Virus record (IMG/VR): IMGVR_UViG_3300000928_000032
Coordinates: 1 to 26,991 of that record
Reading direction: 5' to 3' (one strand)
Source: a virus
Length of the DNA: 26,991 nt
Positions 1 to 8,150 of the stretch are shown here, in pieces. The translations under genes and the position numbers were made by a program. The notes under the pieces are model-generated. The model was not told the origin of the DNA. It searched no databases and saw only the letters and a list, made by a program, of their open reading frames with translations. The first letter of the stretch is position 1; each line of letters begins with the position of its first letter.

Positions 1-803
1 GTATCAACAGTACCGATGTGGAACTTCTGGTCTACAGTAGAGAAGTAGTCGCTTGTTTCGTTCCAAATGAACGATACATTGGAATCTGTTCCACGCTCAA
101 CTTCAAAGCCTGCATCTTGAGTAGCGGCTCCTGTCTCATCAGAGTTTAACTTGATGATTGAATCACCGATGTTAACCTCGTTAGAGTTTACGCTAGTGGT
201 AGTACCATTAACGGTAAGGTTACCAGAGATAACAACCTCAGCGCCACCGAAGGTGATGGTCTCGTTGCTGCTAACGTCTACCGTGCGAGTGATGTTTGGT
301 TGCTCAAGCTGATTAGCGCCCCACATCAACAGTTTATACTGAGTGAGGTTGCCAGCATTCTTCAACTGTACATCATTGGCATTTACCGTGATACCCGTAC
401 CTTCCCCAACAGTAAACGTGCGAGAGGTAGTGATATCACCACCACCAGTCAAACCAGCCCCTGCCGTAAGGTCAATACTATCGTGCGCCACGTTGCGTGT
501 ATGAAGCGTATCAAGAGCAACGTCATCGTTGTTTACGACAATACCAGTACCAGCACCAACAGCAAGGGTTACTGAGCCACCAGCGCCACCGCCAGTAAGA
601 CCACCTCCAGCAACAACCTCTTGAATGTCACCCTTGGTATCAATCCAAGCGCTTCCATTGTAGAAGTACATTGTGTTGTCAGTCGTATTGTAGTAAATCT
701 GACCAGCAACAGGAGACGATGGAGCGCCCGCCAAGTTGTGTACCCTGGCATTCTGGAGTTCCAGTTTGCCAAGGTTAATAGAAGATAGATAATTAATAGC
801 CAT
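1..803 (-). CDS. Tail-fibre-like structural protein, N-terminal part (runs off the left edge)
   Basis: The minus strand reads open from ATG at 803-801 to the window edge, giving about 267 residues without a stop. Residues 35-55 contain QIYYNTTDNTMYFYNGSAW, a motif common in phage fibre and tail proteins. Two imperfect repeats of about 31 residues follow, at residues 65-95 and 114-145, each with GLTGGG near its start, GTGI in the middle and an N-x-(D/N)-DV end. After these comes a beta-rich stretch with NGTTTSVNSNEV. Glycine/threonine-rich beta repeats of this kind are typical of trimeric fibres that touch the host surface. It is the last gene of the leftward late block here, after two small virion proteins, which fits a tail or adsorption role. 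The C-terminal receptor-binding part is not in the window, so the exact role is inferred. Confidence 0.8.
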   Translation of the reverse strand, partial: MAINYLSSINLGKLELQNARVHNLAGAPSSPVAGQIYYNTTDNTMYFYNGSAWIDTKGDIQEVVAGGGLTGGGAGGSVTLAVGAGTGIVVNNDDVALDTLHTRNVAHDSIDLTAGAGLTGGGDITTSRTFTVGEGTGITVNANDVQLKNAGNLTQYKLLMWGANQLEQPNITRTVDVSSNETITFGGAEVVISGNLTVNGTTTSVNSNEVNIGDSIIKLNSDETGAATQDAGFEVERGTDSNVSFIWNETSDYFSTVDQKFHIGTVD

Positions 804-809
804 ATCTCG

Positions 810-1136
810 TTAGTTAAAGTATGCTTTGCCACTAAAGGCTCCGACAAAGGTTAATCGCACAGCGTTTGATGATAAATATTCAACCTCTCCAATTACTACC
901 GTGTCTGCCGAATCAACAACAGTTACCGATGGTTTTTTTGAAAGATTGTGAGTTACTTCCCAAACTGATTCAGGAGTAGATTGAGTATATACAAAATGAG
1001 AGTCTCCTTTCCCGGAAACAATACCAGCAACAGAGACAGAAGATGTTGGTTGAGATACAACAGAAAGACCTCCTGTTACTTGATTATTAACATCAAGGTT
1101 TACTTGTCCGCCATTAACAATGGAAATATTCGTCAT
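810..1136 (-). CDS. Small phage structural protein with tail-type C-terminal domain
   Basis: This 108-residue protein has a low-complexity, Gly/Val/Ser-rich N-terminal half and a C-terminal half (about residues 60-108) of the form W-x-V-x-HNLSKKPSVTVVD ... F-x-G-x-A-Y-x-N. That pattern is widespread at the C termini of phage tail and baseplate-associated proteins and is probably a small beta-sandwich. The start codon overlaps the 3' end of the preceding gene (1133-1492) by 4 bases, and the stop lies 6 bases before the fibre-like gene start, so the three genes look co-translated. There is no signal peptide or membrane segment. A virion role is inferred from the motif and neighbours; the exact position in the particle is unknown. 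Confidence 0.75.
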   Translation of the reverse strand: MTNISIVNGGQVNLDVNNQVTGGLSVVSQPTSSVSVAGIVSGKGDSHFVYTQSTPESVWEVTHNLSKKPSVTVVDSADTVVIGEVEYLSSNAVRLTFVGAFSGKAYFN

Positions 1137-1492
1137 GTTGCTACGTCCTCGTTAATTTTGAATATTCCATAAACCCAAGTCCGCACAACATTTCCAACCT
1201 TGCTCTGGAGGTCATATACATACACACCGGCTGGTTTTGTTTCCATTACATCATACTGACAAGTAATTGTAACAACATTTGCAGGGTCTACATCAAAAGA
1301 AAAATCACTTGTAGCAATAATATCTGCTGCGGATGTGTCAGTCTCTTTTACCGCCATACGAAATGCATGGCTGTCTACAGGCATATCGTCCCCATTGGTA
1401 TCTGTAAATGTCAAGGAAATGGTAAACGTATCTCCCTTACGGCAGATTAGGTCTACTCTTTTTGCGATATCTAAGTTTACGCTCTGTGACAT
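1133..1492 (-). CDS. Small virion protein, baseplate/tail beta-domain like
   Basis: This is a 119-residue protein. Its core RKGDTFTISLTFTDTNGDDM followed by an FRMAVKE segment resembles the Ig-like or BppU-type N-terminal domain of phage baseplate and tail proteins, where an R-G-D-T-F opening is usual. Beta strands predominate and no membrane segment is seen. ATG at 1492-1490 sits directly after a minus-strand TATCTTTG motif (1497-1504), so its message could be nearly leaderless. It lies between portal and fibre genes. The assignment as a structural protein is well supported by place and pattern; the precise function is inferred. Confidence 0.7.
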   Translation of the reverse strand: MSQSVNLDIAKRVDLICRKGDTFTISLTFTDTNGDDMPVDSHAFRMAVKETDTSAADIIATSDFSFDVDPANVVTITCQYDVMETKPAGVYVYDLQSKVGNVVRTWVYGIFKINEDVAT

Positions 1493-1496
1493 ATTA

Positions 1497-1504
1497 CAAA
1501 GATA
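1497..1504 (-). promoter_or_regulatory. Candidate Bacteroidota -7 box (TATCTTTG) before the 1492 gene
   Basis: Read on the minus strand, TATCTTTG matches TAnnTTTG. The nearest upstream TTG leaves a spacer of about 16, shorter than the usual 19-21, so only the -7 element is good. Transcription would begin at or within a few bases of the ATG. Confidence 0.35.
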
Positions 1505-1509
1505 CTAAC

Positions 1510-3945
1510 TTACTGATTACCAATAATTTGACTCAAGATGTCAGCCTGAGTATCTTCCAACTCTCCTCGCTGACCTTGGCGTTGACTAATCAATTTAGAT
1601 TGCTCAACCGCTTGCTTCTTAACACGCTCATCTTTAGACTCTTCACGTTTCTGCTCCAAATTGGCACGGAAGGCCATGTCTTCCTGACGAGCGCCCTGCA
1701 TGGCTTCGGCCTCAACCTTAGCTAGTTCCATCTTGAGTTGGTATTCAATCTGCAACAACCGCTCCTTGGCTTGCATCTCCGCTTGAATCTTTTGAAGTTC
1801 AACCTGACCTTTGATTTCAGTCTCCTGCATCTTACCCTGAGATGCCGCCTGAGCCGTCTGCTGGTTCATTTGCGATTGCATCTGTGAGTTCTGCATGGCA
1901 ATCTCCTGCTGCTGCTTGATGCGCTTCTTACGTCTAACTACAAGCAACTGCTCCGCTTGGTCCACATCCTTCAGTCTTCTAATGGCGATAGCATCTTCGA
2001 GGTCAATCTCCTTCTGGGCGAGTGCCTGCTGGATGTTTTGCTCTAAGTACGCTTTATCCATGTCGGACATCTCGGCTACTACACGGACACCGAAATTATA
2101 CATAGGAAGGTCTCTAAATGAAGAGAGAACGTCCATATTTGATTTACCGATAGCATTCTCATACGTCTTGTATATTACAGACTCTACGGGTAGGATTTGC
2201 AGACACTTAACGATGTCTTCGCATACCTTTCTGTACAGAATCATTGCTGAGTGAGTGATGTCATACGTAGCGTTGTTGGACGCTTCGATAGCTTGTTGGC
2301 GTACACCTACAAGTGCATCGCCCTTAGGGGTGGAACCGTCAACCACTTCGTTGAGACCTGTAGCGTCTCTAATCATTCTGAGGTAGTGGTTATATAGGTT
2401 CACCAATTCATTGATGTTCCGAATCTGGTTTGAAATCTCTCTAACGGGAGGGTTCTGGAATCCACCTTCTGGGTTTTTTGAGCGGTAGTAGAATACACCC
2501 GTCTGTTCGTAGATATCTTGAATCTCGAGGGGCTGAAGTTCTCCTCCCTTACCCAACTGAACGTTCTCGAGGCCCTCGATGTCAATCATCAGTCCGTCAG
2601 GCTTCGCCTTGGCAATGGCCTGCTGAATCTTGAGGTGAGTAATCTGGAGTTGGTCAGCAAATCCTGTAACGCCAGAAACCAATGACTTAGGAATCATCCC
2701 TCTCATATTTACCGAAGCAACGGAGTATGATAGCCTAGCACGGGTAATGTCGTGAACGTTTTTAGGGATGTTCTTCTTGAGGCCGTAGTCGAAGATGATG
2801 TCCGTTCCTATAATGTACTTACCTCCGTACAGAGTAGCGTAAGACATACGATATGGTTTGCGGTCATACACGCTGTCACGTGAGGGAACGTACTCGTTGC
2901 CCTTGTAGTAGAATCCTACGTTACCGAAGCGAGACTCTTTAGACTCATAGTAAATGTCATCTACGGAGATGAACTCAAAGTCGAGGATTTCCACGACAAA
3001 CTCATCGTAGCCGAAAGACGTCTTGGTGGTCGATGAATCGTACTGGTTCTGATACATCTTGGCCGGGTCGTTGGTGTACTTGTTCTGCACACTCTTAGCC
3101 AGTTTTTCATACTGCTCCTCCGTGAGGTCGTCTCCAGCGATGCGCTTGAGTTCCTGAATGGTCATCTTACGGATGTGTCCTGCGTACGTCAAGTCATTCA
3201 TCCCGGGGTCTTCCGTGGCTGAGTGAATGAAATAGGCTGGGTCTACGTAGTTTGTGCTGATACCATAATTGGGGTCATTCTCACGCTTAGTCACCGCCAT
3301 ACCGCAGGTAACTAAGTCATTGACGCAGCGTCTATAGACACTGTGATTGAAGTCATTCCAATCCAGAGTAAGGCTCGTGGCAATCTGTGCCGCAATCTCT
3401 GATGTAATCTTTGTATTGGCCTCCAAGAAGATTTCAGCCTCTTCGGGGCTGTCTGGGATTGTTTCAACGTCAGTACCCACATCAAGGCCGGCAGCCGCTG
3501 CCGTTCTAAGCAACTCCTTGTTCTTTACGTTGAACTTCACCTCCGCCTTCTTGCGTTCCTTCTCTGTGATAGATAGGGGGTCCGTAGCCTCTACGTTCGG
3601 ATAAGGATTCCTAGATAGAATCTTATTTACGACAATGCGCACGAACTTGGGGAGGATGGGTACGGGAGACCAGTCAATGTTCAAGAGTGAGCCGTCTCCA
3701 TTGTTTGGGTCGAGGGAGTTTAGAATCTGCTTATAGATTGACGTATCCTGTGTACCGTTGGCATAGTTTCGTGACTTCTCAAACTCCTTCATTCTCTTCT
3801 TAAAGAGACTTCCGTTGTCTTCAGTGCCGCCCCACTGTTTTTCAATGGCACGAGCGTATCTTAGTCCATACTTCTTCTCGCCTTTCGCTTGAGCAGGAAC
3901 TAAAGGGTCGGGGAAATTCCCGTATCTGTTATCTTTACTAGCCAT
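1510..3945 (-). CDS. Portal protein
   Basis: This 811-residue protein would form the dodecameric ring at the capsid vertex through which DNA enters and leaves. The N-terminal third has features seen in long podovirus portals (KFVRIVVNKILSRNPYPNVEATDPLS, split here as KFVRIVVNKILS and RNPYPN). A mid-region rich in aromatic beta segments follows, then a helical wing region with NLYNHYLRMIRDATGLNEV and a GDALVGVRQQ segment, a signature of phage portals. Residues from about 670 onward are a long Gln/Lys/Glu-rich coiled coil (repeated Q-x-x-x-Q and K-x-x-x-E heptads), unusual for shorter portals and typical of the 700-900 residue forms. It lies immediately downstream of the large terminase in the same direction. 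Start ATG at 3945; a TATATTTG box lies about 35 bases upstream. Confidence 0.88.
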   Translation of the reverse strand: MASKDNRYGNFPDPLVPAQAKGEKKYGLRYARAIEKQWGGTEDNGSLFKKRMKEFEKSRNYANGTQDTSIYKQILNSLDPNNGDGSLLNIDWSPVPILPKFVRIVVNKILSRNPYPNVEATDPLSITEKERKKAEVKFNVKNKELLRTAAAAGLDVGTDVETIPDSPEEAEIFLEANTKITSEIAAQIATSLTLDWNDFNHSVYRRCVNDLVTCGMAVTKRENDPNYGISTNYVDPAYFIHSATEDPGMNDLTYAGHIRKMTIQELKRIAGDDLTEEQYEKLAKSVQNKYTNDPAKMYQNQYDSSTTKTSFGYDEFVVEILDFEFISVDDIYYESKESRFGNVGFYYKGNEYVPSRDSVYDRKPYRMSYATLYGGKYIIGTDIIFDYGLKKNIPKNVHDITRARLSYSVASVNMRGMIPKSLVSGVTGFADQLQITHLKIQQAIAKAKPDGLMIDIEGLENVQLGKGGELQPLEIQDIYEQTGVFYYRSKNPEGGFQNPPVREISNQIRNINELVNLYNHYLRMIRDATGLNEVVDGSTPKGDALVGVRQQAIEASNNATYDITHSAMILYRKVCEDIVKCLQILPVESVIYKTYENAIGKSNMDVLSSFRDLPMYNFGVRVVAEMSDMDKAYLEQNIQQALAQKEIDLEDAIAIRRLKDVDQAEQLLVVRRKKRIKQQQEIAMQNSQMQSQMNQQTAQAASQGKMQETEIKGQVELQKIQAEMQAKERLLQIEYQLKMELAKVEAEAMQGARQEDMAFRANLEQKREESKDERVKKQAVEQSKLISQRQGQRGELEDTQADILSQIIGNQ

Positions 3946-3979
3946 ATTTGGATGGATTGCTTTTGACCCAGTTTATGTG

Positions 3980-3987
3980 CAAATATA
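3980..3987 (-). promoter_or_regulatory. Candidate promoter -7 box upstream of portal gene
   Basis: The minus strand reads TATATTTGCA, identical in core to the motif at 10204-10211 and 7542-7549. A TTG lies 17 bases upstream of the box, slightly short for a Bacteroidota promoter. The leader to the portal ATG would be about 30 bases. It sits in the 62-base gap between terminase and portal. Confidence 0.45.
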
Positions 3988-4007
3988 CCTATTTTATTGG
4001 CAGTCAA

Positions 4008-6131
4008 TTAGTTGCGCACTTTGTACCTACGGAAGAAGACTTTGTCGGACATATCAGCCTTCTGGGTCTCCTTCTTTACCCGCTGGGCCGCCAGTAGCGC
4101 TAGACCCGAAGATATGGTTAAGTCAAACTTGGTTCTGTTATCGATACGGTACCCAATCCAGTCCTCTAGTGTGCGGTCGAAATACATCTTGCCGTACTCT
4201 CCGGTGTTGTGATTGCTGCCTACGTGCTCGTGGATGAATGCCTCAATCGCTTGAGCGTGAGCCTGTATAACGTCCTGTGAGTTCGATGGGATACCTTTTG
4301 TCTTAACGTTCGCTGCCGCTCCGGGAGCCTTTAGGTGTTCGGGCCTATCCATAATGTATCCGTCATAACCACGGCTCTCGAAGTATCTAACGATACCGTA
4401 CTTATTGTTCTCTATAAGGAGTGGATAACCATAGAATACCGCAGCCATGAGTACGTCCTCATAGAATATTCTAGCGAGCGGTGGACGCTCTGCGTATTCA
4501 GCCACGAACATATTCGATGGGAAGTTCATGTTGAACTTGTTGAATATATGGCAGGCACCCTTGGAGCCTCTTCCGTCCATGGTGTTGTCAAGGTCATATG
4601 AGTCAACTCCACCGCAGCCTATATTGTCGTTCGATGGATACGTCTTACCGTAGTCCACTCTTTTTTTGTTTCTGAACTCCTCGGGGGGTAGCCACGATAT
4701 CCTCCAGCGGCCGTTCTCGTCAGGGTTCCATATGACCTTTGTGTCCGGCGCTCCGTTCGCCCACATGAAGTTTCCACGGATAACTGGGTTTGGATACAAC
4801 TCCCTGTTGTATTGCAACTGCTCGTAGATGAGGCCCACATTAAAGTGAGAACTCTTGGTCGAGTCACGGAACGCTTCGTCCTCCGACCATGGGAACTGAC
4901 GAATGACCTCGTTTAGTTCATAAGGGTCAGAGCCTAGCGCTCTTCGTTCATTACTTAGATACGTTCTGGCACCGATGGTAGTTATGTCACCGTCCATGGT
5001 GAGCGTAGGCTTTGCGGGGTCTTCCACTATGGGGTTGCCGTAGACATCAAAGAAACCCTCAAGGGCCTCGTATGCGGGGATGAATATTCTATATAGACCG
5101 CTCTTTGTCCTGCCGTTCTCGTTTCTCTTGGTTGGGTCTGAATCAAAGTAGAGTTTGCGGTAGTTTGCACCGCCCTTATCCAGTGGGTTTACCGTGGAGC
5201 CTATCAGCGCCTTTCCGATAACCTTCTTACCAACGATAAGACACGTCCTATGGATACGCCATACCTCAGTGATATCCAGAGGATTCTCCCATTTACCGGC
5301 CTCATCCAAGTACAGGATGTGCAGTTTTTCACCGTCATACGCATTGCTTACAGTGTTTTTCCAGTTAATTATAGTGTCCAGTGCCTCACCTACATTGGAG
5401 GTCTTGTTTTTCTTAGTGATTCGCTTCGCTGGCTCCCTGAAGGCCAGTTCCATACGGGGGTTGGTCGTACCGTCCTGAATGGGTTTGAAAAAGAACGGAT
5501 AGGAGCGGAACATCGGAAGCACCTTCTTCATGAAGATGTTCTCCTGTGCATCCTTACCGGTCTTGGACATCATACCCAAAATCTTATTGGATACCTGCGT
5601 ACCTTCATCGGTTAGGATTGCTCCACTGATGTTCGTGTACCCTGAACGTCTACACTTGGTGTACACCTGCCCTAAACATCTTGGGTCCGCCTCACAGGCT
5701 GCGAAGTGTAGAAAAAGTCTCCTTTGGAACTCAAGATACGAGGCGTAACCGATATCCATTCGGCTCCATTGAAGGAGCATATAGTGTCTTCCCGTTATGT
5801 ATGTCGGTGCTCCGTTGTTGTAGAACCACACGCCCTCACGTCTGCGCTTGAACTCTCGCTCAATATAGGTCGTGTACCGTGACCGGAACTCCTTGGGCTG
5901 CTCCGACCACTCGTCCATGGAGCGGATGCGGGCTAAGTCTCCGGGCATCTCCTGTCTTCTCCAGTGTTGTTTTTCTTTGGGTAGGTCGTTAAATAGAATC
6001 TCTGAATCCTCAGGAACCTTAGGTAATTGGATAAGAATGTCAGCCAATAGCATGACTTCTCCCTCCGTATCGTCAACGCATATGTTTACTACGAAGTCAT
6101 CGTACCCCTTGATTTCCTTTAATCCAGCCAT
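4008..6131 (-). CDS. terL: Terminase large subunit (packaging ATPase-nuclease)
   Basis: This 707-residue motor packages DNA into the prohead and cuts it. The N-terminal ATPase half contains the conserved segment GAPTYITGRHYMLLQW, a Walker A region that reads KCRRSGYTN instead of the standard GK(T/S) loop, Walker B HILYLDEAG with the catalytic D-E pair, and a coupling motif IGSTVNPLD. The C-terminal RNase H-like nuclease shows GGVDSYDLDN, an E-x-x segment near YPLLIENNKYG, and GYRIDNRTKFDLTISSG, giving the three acidic metal positions. The segments GYASYLEFQRRLF and YTKCRRSGY recall terminases of crAss-like and Cellulophaga podoviruses. The start overlaps the stop of the upstream 97-residue gene (TAATG). 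The deviant Walker A is a family trait as far as I recall, not necessarily a defect. Confidence 0.92.
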   Translation of the reverse strand: MAGLKEIKGYDDFVVNICVDDTEGEVMLLADILIQLPKVPEDSEILFNDLPKEKQHWRRQEMPGDLARIRSMDEWSEQPKEFRSRYTTYIEREFKRRREGVWFYNNGAPTYITGRHYMLLQWSRMDIGYASYLEFQRRLFLHFAACEADPRCLGQVYTKCRRSGYTNISGAILTDEGTQVSNKILGMMSKTGKDAQENIFMKKVLPMFRSYPFFFKPIQDGTTNPRMELAFREPAKRITKKNKTSNVGEALDTIINWKNTVSNAYDGEKLHILYLDEAGKWENPLDITEVWRIHRTCLIVGKKVIGKALIGSTVNPLDKGGANYRKLYFDSDPTKRNENGRTKSGLYRIFIPAYEALEGFFDVYGNPIVEDPAKPTLTMDGDITTIGARTYLSNERRALGSDPYELNEVIRQFPWSEDEAFRDSTKSSHFNVGLIYEQLQYNRELYPNPVIRGNFMWANGAPDTKVIWNPDENGRWRISWLPPEEFRNKKRVDYGKTYPSNDNIGCGGVDSYDLDNTMDGRGSKGACHIFNKFNMNFPSNMFVAEYAERPPLARIFYEDVLMAAVFYGYPLLIENNKYGIVRYFESRGYDGYIMDRPEHLKAPGAAANVKTKGIPSNSQDVIQAHAQAIEAFIHEHVGSNHNTGEYGKMYFDRTLEDWIGYRIDNRTKFDLTISSGLALLAAQRVKKETQKADMSDKVFFRRYKVRN

Positions 6132-6424
6132 TACTTAGCGAATTTCTCTGCGAATCCTCCCGAGAAGTCACTGACCTGCTCCATGCAGCCACTGTCTCGT
6201 AGTGACCTAATCATCTCCTCGAGCCGTTGCCTTTCCTGCAACAGTTCACGAGCGTCTACTGCGGTCTGTTTGATGGACTGTAGTTCGGCCTTACGTGCGG
6301 AACCTGTGATATCCGGGTCAACGGGCTTCTTAATCTCCTCAATCATGTTGTTGATGGCGACCTCCATGGAGTTCATCAGCCGCTGGGCCGCATCGAGTGT
6401 AGTGAAACTAGGCTTTCTTGACAT
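6131..6424 (-). CDS. Small helical protein upstream of terL; possible small terminase
   Basis: This 97-residue, strongly helical protein is Glu/Arg/Gln-rich in the middle (LLQERQRLEEMIRSLRDSG), which looks like a coiled coil. The stop overlaps the terL start (TAATG) and the start overlaps the 3' end of the GroES-like gene by 17 bases, so it is translationally coupled to terL. A small oligomeric DNA-recognition subunit (TerS) usually sits just upstream of terL and has a helical oligomerisation core, so TerS is a reasonable guess. I see no clear helix-turn-helix, so a head or scaffold role is equally possible. Confidence 0.6.
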   Translation of the reverse strand: MSRKPSFTTLDAAQRLMNSMEVAINNMIEEIKKPVDPDITGSARKAELQSIKQTAVDARELLQERQRLEEMIRSLRDSGCMEQVSDFSGGFAEKFAK

Positions 6425-6977
6425 ACATCAGGTCACTTATACGCATTCTCCATACCTTCTTGCCGTCAACGTCCATGGCGTAGTCGCTCTCCTTAGAGAA
6501 TCCAACCTCGTCCCCAGCCTTTATGCCCAGTTCTGCGGTGGCCACGCTGTCGTATAGCAGAACACCCGTAGTAGGTGCCGCCTTGTCCATTGATATCACA
6601 AGACCTGAGGTTGAAACCTGTTCGTCCGTGTCGTATGCCTCAAGGAAAACCCACTCGTCCAACATATGCACTCCTATCTTGTTCTGATAGGCGTAGGCGT
6701 GTGAGTTATATCCTCCATTGGGGTCGTATAGGACCCTATAGATATCATCTCCCATCTTGTACTTGGATTCCAGCACCACGTGATGATGGAAATAAAGCGT
6801 GTCACCGGGATTTGCTCCCGTGTCGTACTTCTGTGGTACGGATACAATCTCCGCACTACAATAGCGGTTATTAAACTCATCGAACTTACTGTCTAGATAC
6901 AGTTCAGTCCCTCCTACCGTAATCGTGTCCTTGAACTTCTTAGGTAGGTATACTAAGAAATCATACAGCGGTTTCAT
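6408..6977 (-). CDS. Tandem GroES-like (Cpn10-fold) protein, predicted phage co-chaperonin
   Basis: This 189-residue protein seems to hold two copies of a GroES-like fold. The first copy (about residues 1-95) has LYDFLVYLPKKFKDTITVGG, then a long loop, AEIVSVPQ and the GDTLYFHHH strand. The second (about residues 105-186) has DEWVFLEAYDTDEQVSTSGLV, TTGVLLYDS, a KAGDEVGFSKES strand, and the ending DGKKVWRMRISDLMYV, which matches the GroES C-terminal pattern G-x-x-V-x-F-x-K ... V-D-G-x-x-x-x-x-R-x-x-D-I-x-x-V closely. T4 gp31 and related proteins are phage co-chaperonins that fit the host GroEL so that the major capsid protein can fold. No GroEL is encoded here, so a host partner is implied. 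It is part of the late operon next to terL. The fold call comes from pattern reading and should be treated as likely, not proven. Confidence 0.62.
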   Translation of the reverse strand: MKPLYDFLVYLPKKFKDTITVGGTELYLDSKFDEFNNRYCSAEIVSVPQKYDTGANPGDTLYFHHHVVLESKYKMGDDIYRVLYDPNGGYNSHAYAYQNKIGVHMLDEWVFLEAYDTDEQVSTSGLVISMDKAAPTTGVLLYDSVATAELGIKAGDEVGFSKESDYAMDVDGKKVWRMRISDLMYVKKA

Positions 6978-7204
6978 CAGAATCTACAATCGTGCTCGAT
7001 AATGACTGGCATATTCTCAATGCGCTTCCACTTCATGGTCCCTTCCTCGCTCTCGATGAAGATGTCATACGACTTGGTCCCGTTCTTGATATAGTCTCTC
7101 TCGTCTAGTTCGATGGCTACCACCGTCCCTTCACCGGCCCTCATGCCGATGAAATACGCTAGGGCATCCTTTGGGTTGATGCCGATAATAATCTTTCGTA
7201 TCAT
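6977..7204 (-). CDS. Hypothetical 75-residue protein
   Basis: This small protein opens with a hydrophobic strand (RKIIIGINPKDALAYFIGM), then GEGTVVAIELDERDYI and a charged beta segment ending at PVIIEHDCRF. The mixture of short strands suggests a compact alpha/beta or beta domain. The start is the last ATG before the 7211 gene stop, and its own stop abuts the GroES-like start, so it belongs to the same late operon. I do not recognise the family. It is soluble, with no signal peptide. Confidence 0.6.
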   Translation of the reverse strand: MIRKIIIGINPKDALAYFIGMRAGEGTVVAIELDERDYIKNGTKSYDIFIESEEGTMKWKRIENMPVIIEHDCRF

Positions 7205-7210
7205 TTTAAT

Positions 7211-7519
7211 TTAGTTTATATCACCGCCCATCCTCTTGAGCCAGTAATCAATTTTGCTTGGGTCATCTTTATCCTGCTGACGGTATCCCTCCGTTAAGAA
7301 AGACAGAATCTCGTCTAGGTCGTCTTCAGAATCTACGTTAATATGATAGGCTAGGTCCAGAGACGCATCGTCTGTTTCTGTGTCCTTAAACCACCCCACC
7401 GCTGAAAGCGAGAAGCAGTCATCCGTTAGCCCGTATTTAATGATGAGGTTATTTATGTCCTGTACTATATCGTAATACTCTCTATAAAACTCATCCAACT
7501 TATCTTTGTCTAAGCCCAT
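7211..7519 (-). CDS. Hypothetical acidic 102-residue protein
   Basis: From ATG at 7519-7517 the protein starts MGLDKDKLDEFYREYYDIV and is strongly acidic, with paired Asp-Glu runs (SEDDLDEILSFL) near residues 70-80. The reading frame extends upstream only to a TTG at 7555, but that upstream stretch contains a TATATTTG promoter box, so the downstream ATG is preferred. The acidic, helical composition with WFKDTETDDAS is not a family I know. It is the first gene of the operon that leads through the GroES-like gene to terL, and it is divergent from the plus-strand winged-helix gene. Confidence 0.6.
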   Translation of the reverse strand: MGLDKDKLDEFYREYYDIVQDINNLIIKYGLTDDCFSLSAVGWFKDTETDDASLDLAYHINVDSEDDLDEILSFLTEGYRQQDKDDPSKIDYWLKRMGGDIN

Positions 7520-7541
7520 TTCTATACAATTACATTCAACG

Positions 7542-7549
7542 CAAATATA
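7542..7549 (-). promoter_or_regulatory. Candidate late promoter -7 box (TATATTTGCG)
   Basis: The minus strand reads TATATTTGCG. No good TTG lies 19-21 bases upstream. It falls in the short gap between divergent starts at 7519 (minus) and 7556 (plus), so a regulator bound here could affect both genes. Confidence 0.4.
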
Positions 7550-7555
7550 ATCCAA

Positions 7556-8008
7556 ATGGCAAAGCGCTCTGGAGCGAACGGGCGGATGGACAGGGAGTTC
7601 TCTCTGCTCCCCGCTAGAAACGTTAACCGCAACTACCTCAAGTACTTACGTCACGTGACTAAGGACGCTCGTCAGAATTACGAACTGACACCTTTGATGC
7701 TACACTCTTTGTTTTTCATGTACGACCTTGAGTTCTTCACTGAGGAGTACCTGAGGGACAACTTCTCGATGATGAGTCGCATTAAGAACTACGAGATAGT
7801 TCTCTCTCCGCTGATTAAGTTGGGACACGTTGGAATATACTTCAACAAGAACTCCGCAACTAGTGAGACACGTCAGATGCTCAAACTGGATGGGGGTGTC
7901 GGGTATAAGGCTAGATACGCACTGACACAGCAGGGTCGCCTGCTAATTCAGCGGTTATATAGAAAACTGGAGGGTGACGAGGCTATTTACCTTGATGCTG
8001 ACGCTTGA
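7556..8008 (+). CDS. Predicted winged-helix DNA-binding protein
   Basis: This 150-residue protein has the layout of a winged helix-turn-helix. Helices appear around ELTPLMLHSLFFMYDLEFFTEE, a recognition-helix-like segment SMMSRIKNYEIVLSPLIKLGHVG, a wing strand ending in GYKARYALTQQG, and a final helix LLIQRLYRKLEG. The pattern L-T-x-x-G near the end is usual in MarR/PadR-like winged-helix families. The first 25 residues are basic. It is the only plus-strand gene in the leftward late block and starts 37 bases from the divergent 7519 gene, an arrangement typical of a regulator. The last 26 bases overlap the 3' end of the opposing 7983 gene. What it controls is not visible; late transcription is a guess. 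Confidence 0.65.
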   Translation: MAKRSGANGRMDREFSLLPARNVNRNYLKYLRHVTKDARQNYELTPLMLHSLFFMYDLEFFTEEYLRDNFSMMSRIKNYEIVLSPLIKLGHVGIYFNKNSATSETRQMLKLDGGVGYKARYALTQQGRLLIQRLYRKLEGDEAIYLDADA

Positions 8009-8150
8009 CCTTGAACGGCATCTCTAGGCTCGCCCCCTTGTGTGGGACAAAATCGCCTGAGTGTGGCATCAAATAATATCTACCGCCCTCTGACATCCAA
8101 TGATATCCTGATGGAGCCTCCACCATTACTTTGCTTTTACTTGCCTTCAT
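7983..8150 (-). CDS. Small conserved-looking phage protein (GYHWM...HKGASL motif)
   Basis: ATG at 8150-8148 to TAG at 7985-7983 gives 55 residues: basic ends around a core EAPSGYHWMSEGGRYYLM then HSGDFVPHKGASLEM. Short proteins with this GYHWM-x(n)-YYLM-x(n)-PHKGAS layout recur in marine phages and large viruses as far as I recall, with no assigned function. The start lies within the last 14 bases of the 8137 gene and the 3' end overlaps the plus-strand winged-helix gene tail to tail. The recognisable core makes a chance frame unlikely. Confidence 0.65.
   Translation of the reverse strand: MKASKSKVMVEAPSGYHWMSEGGRYYLMPHSGDFVPHKGASLEMPFKVKRQHQGK

Noticed and set aside
300-575. Plus-strand 91-codon frame opposite the fibre-like gene
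   Set aside because: Shadow of the minus-strand coding sequence; composition not protein-like.
1895-2254. Plus-strand 119-codon frame in the portal gene
   Set aside because: Antisense shadow; Ser/Cys/Leu-rich with no signals.
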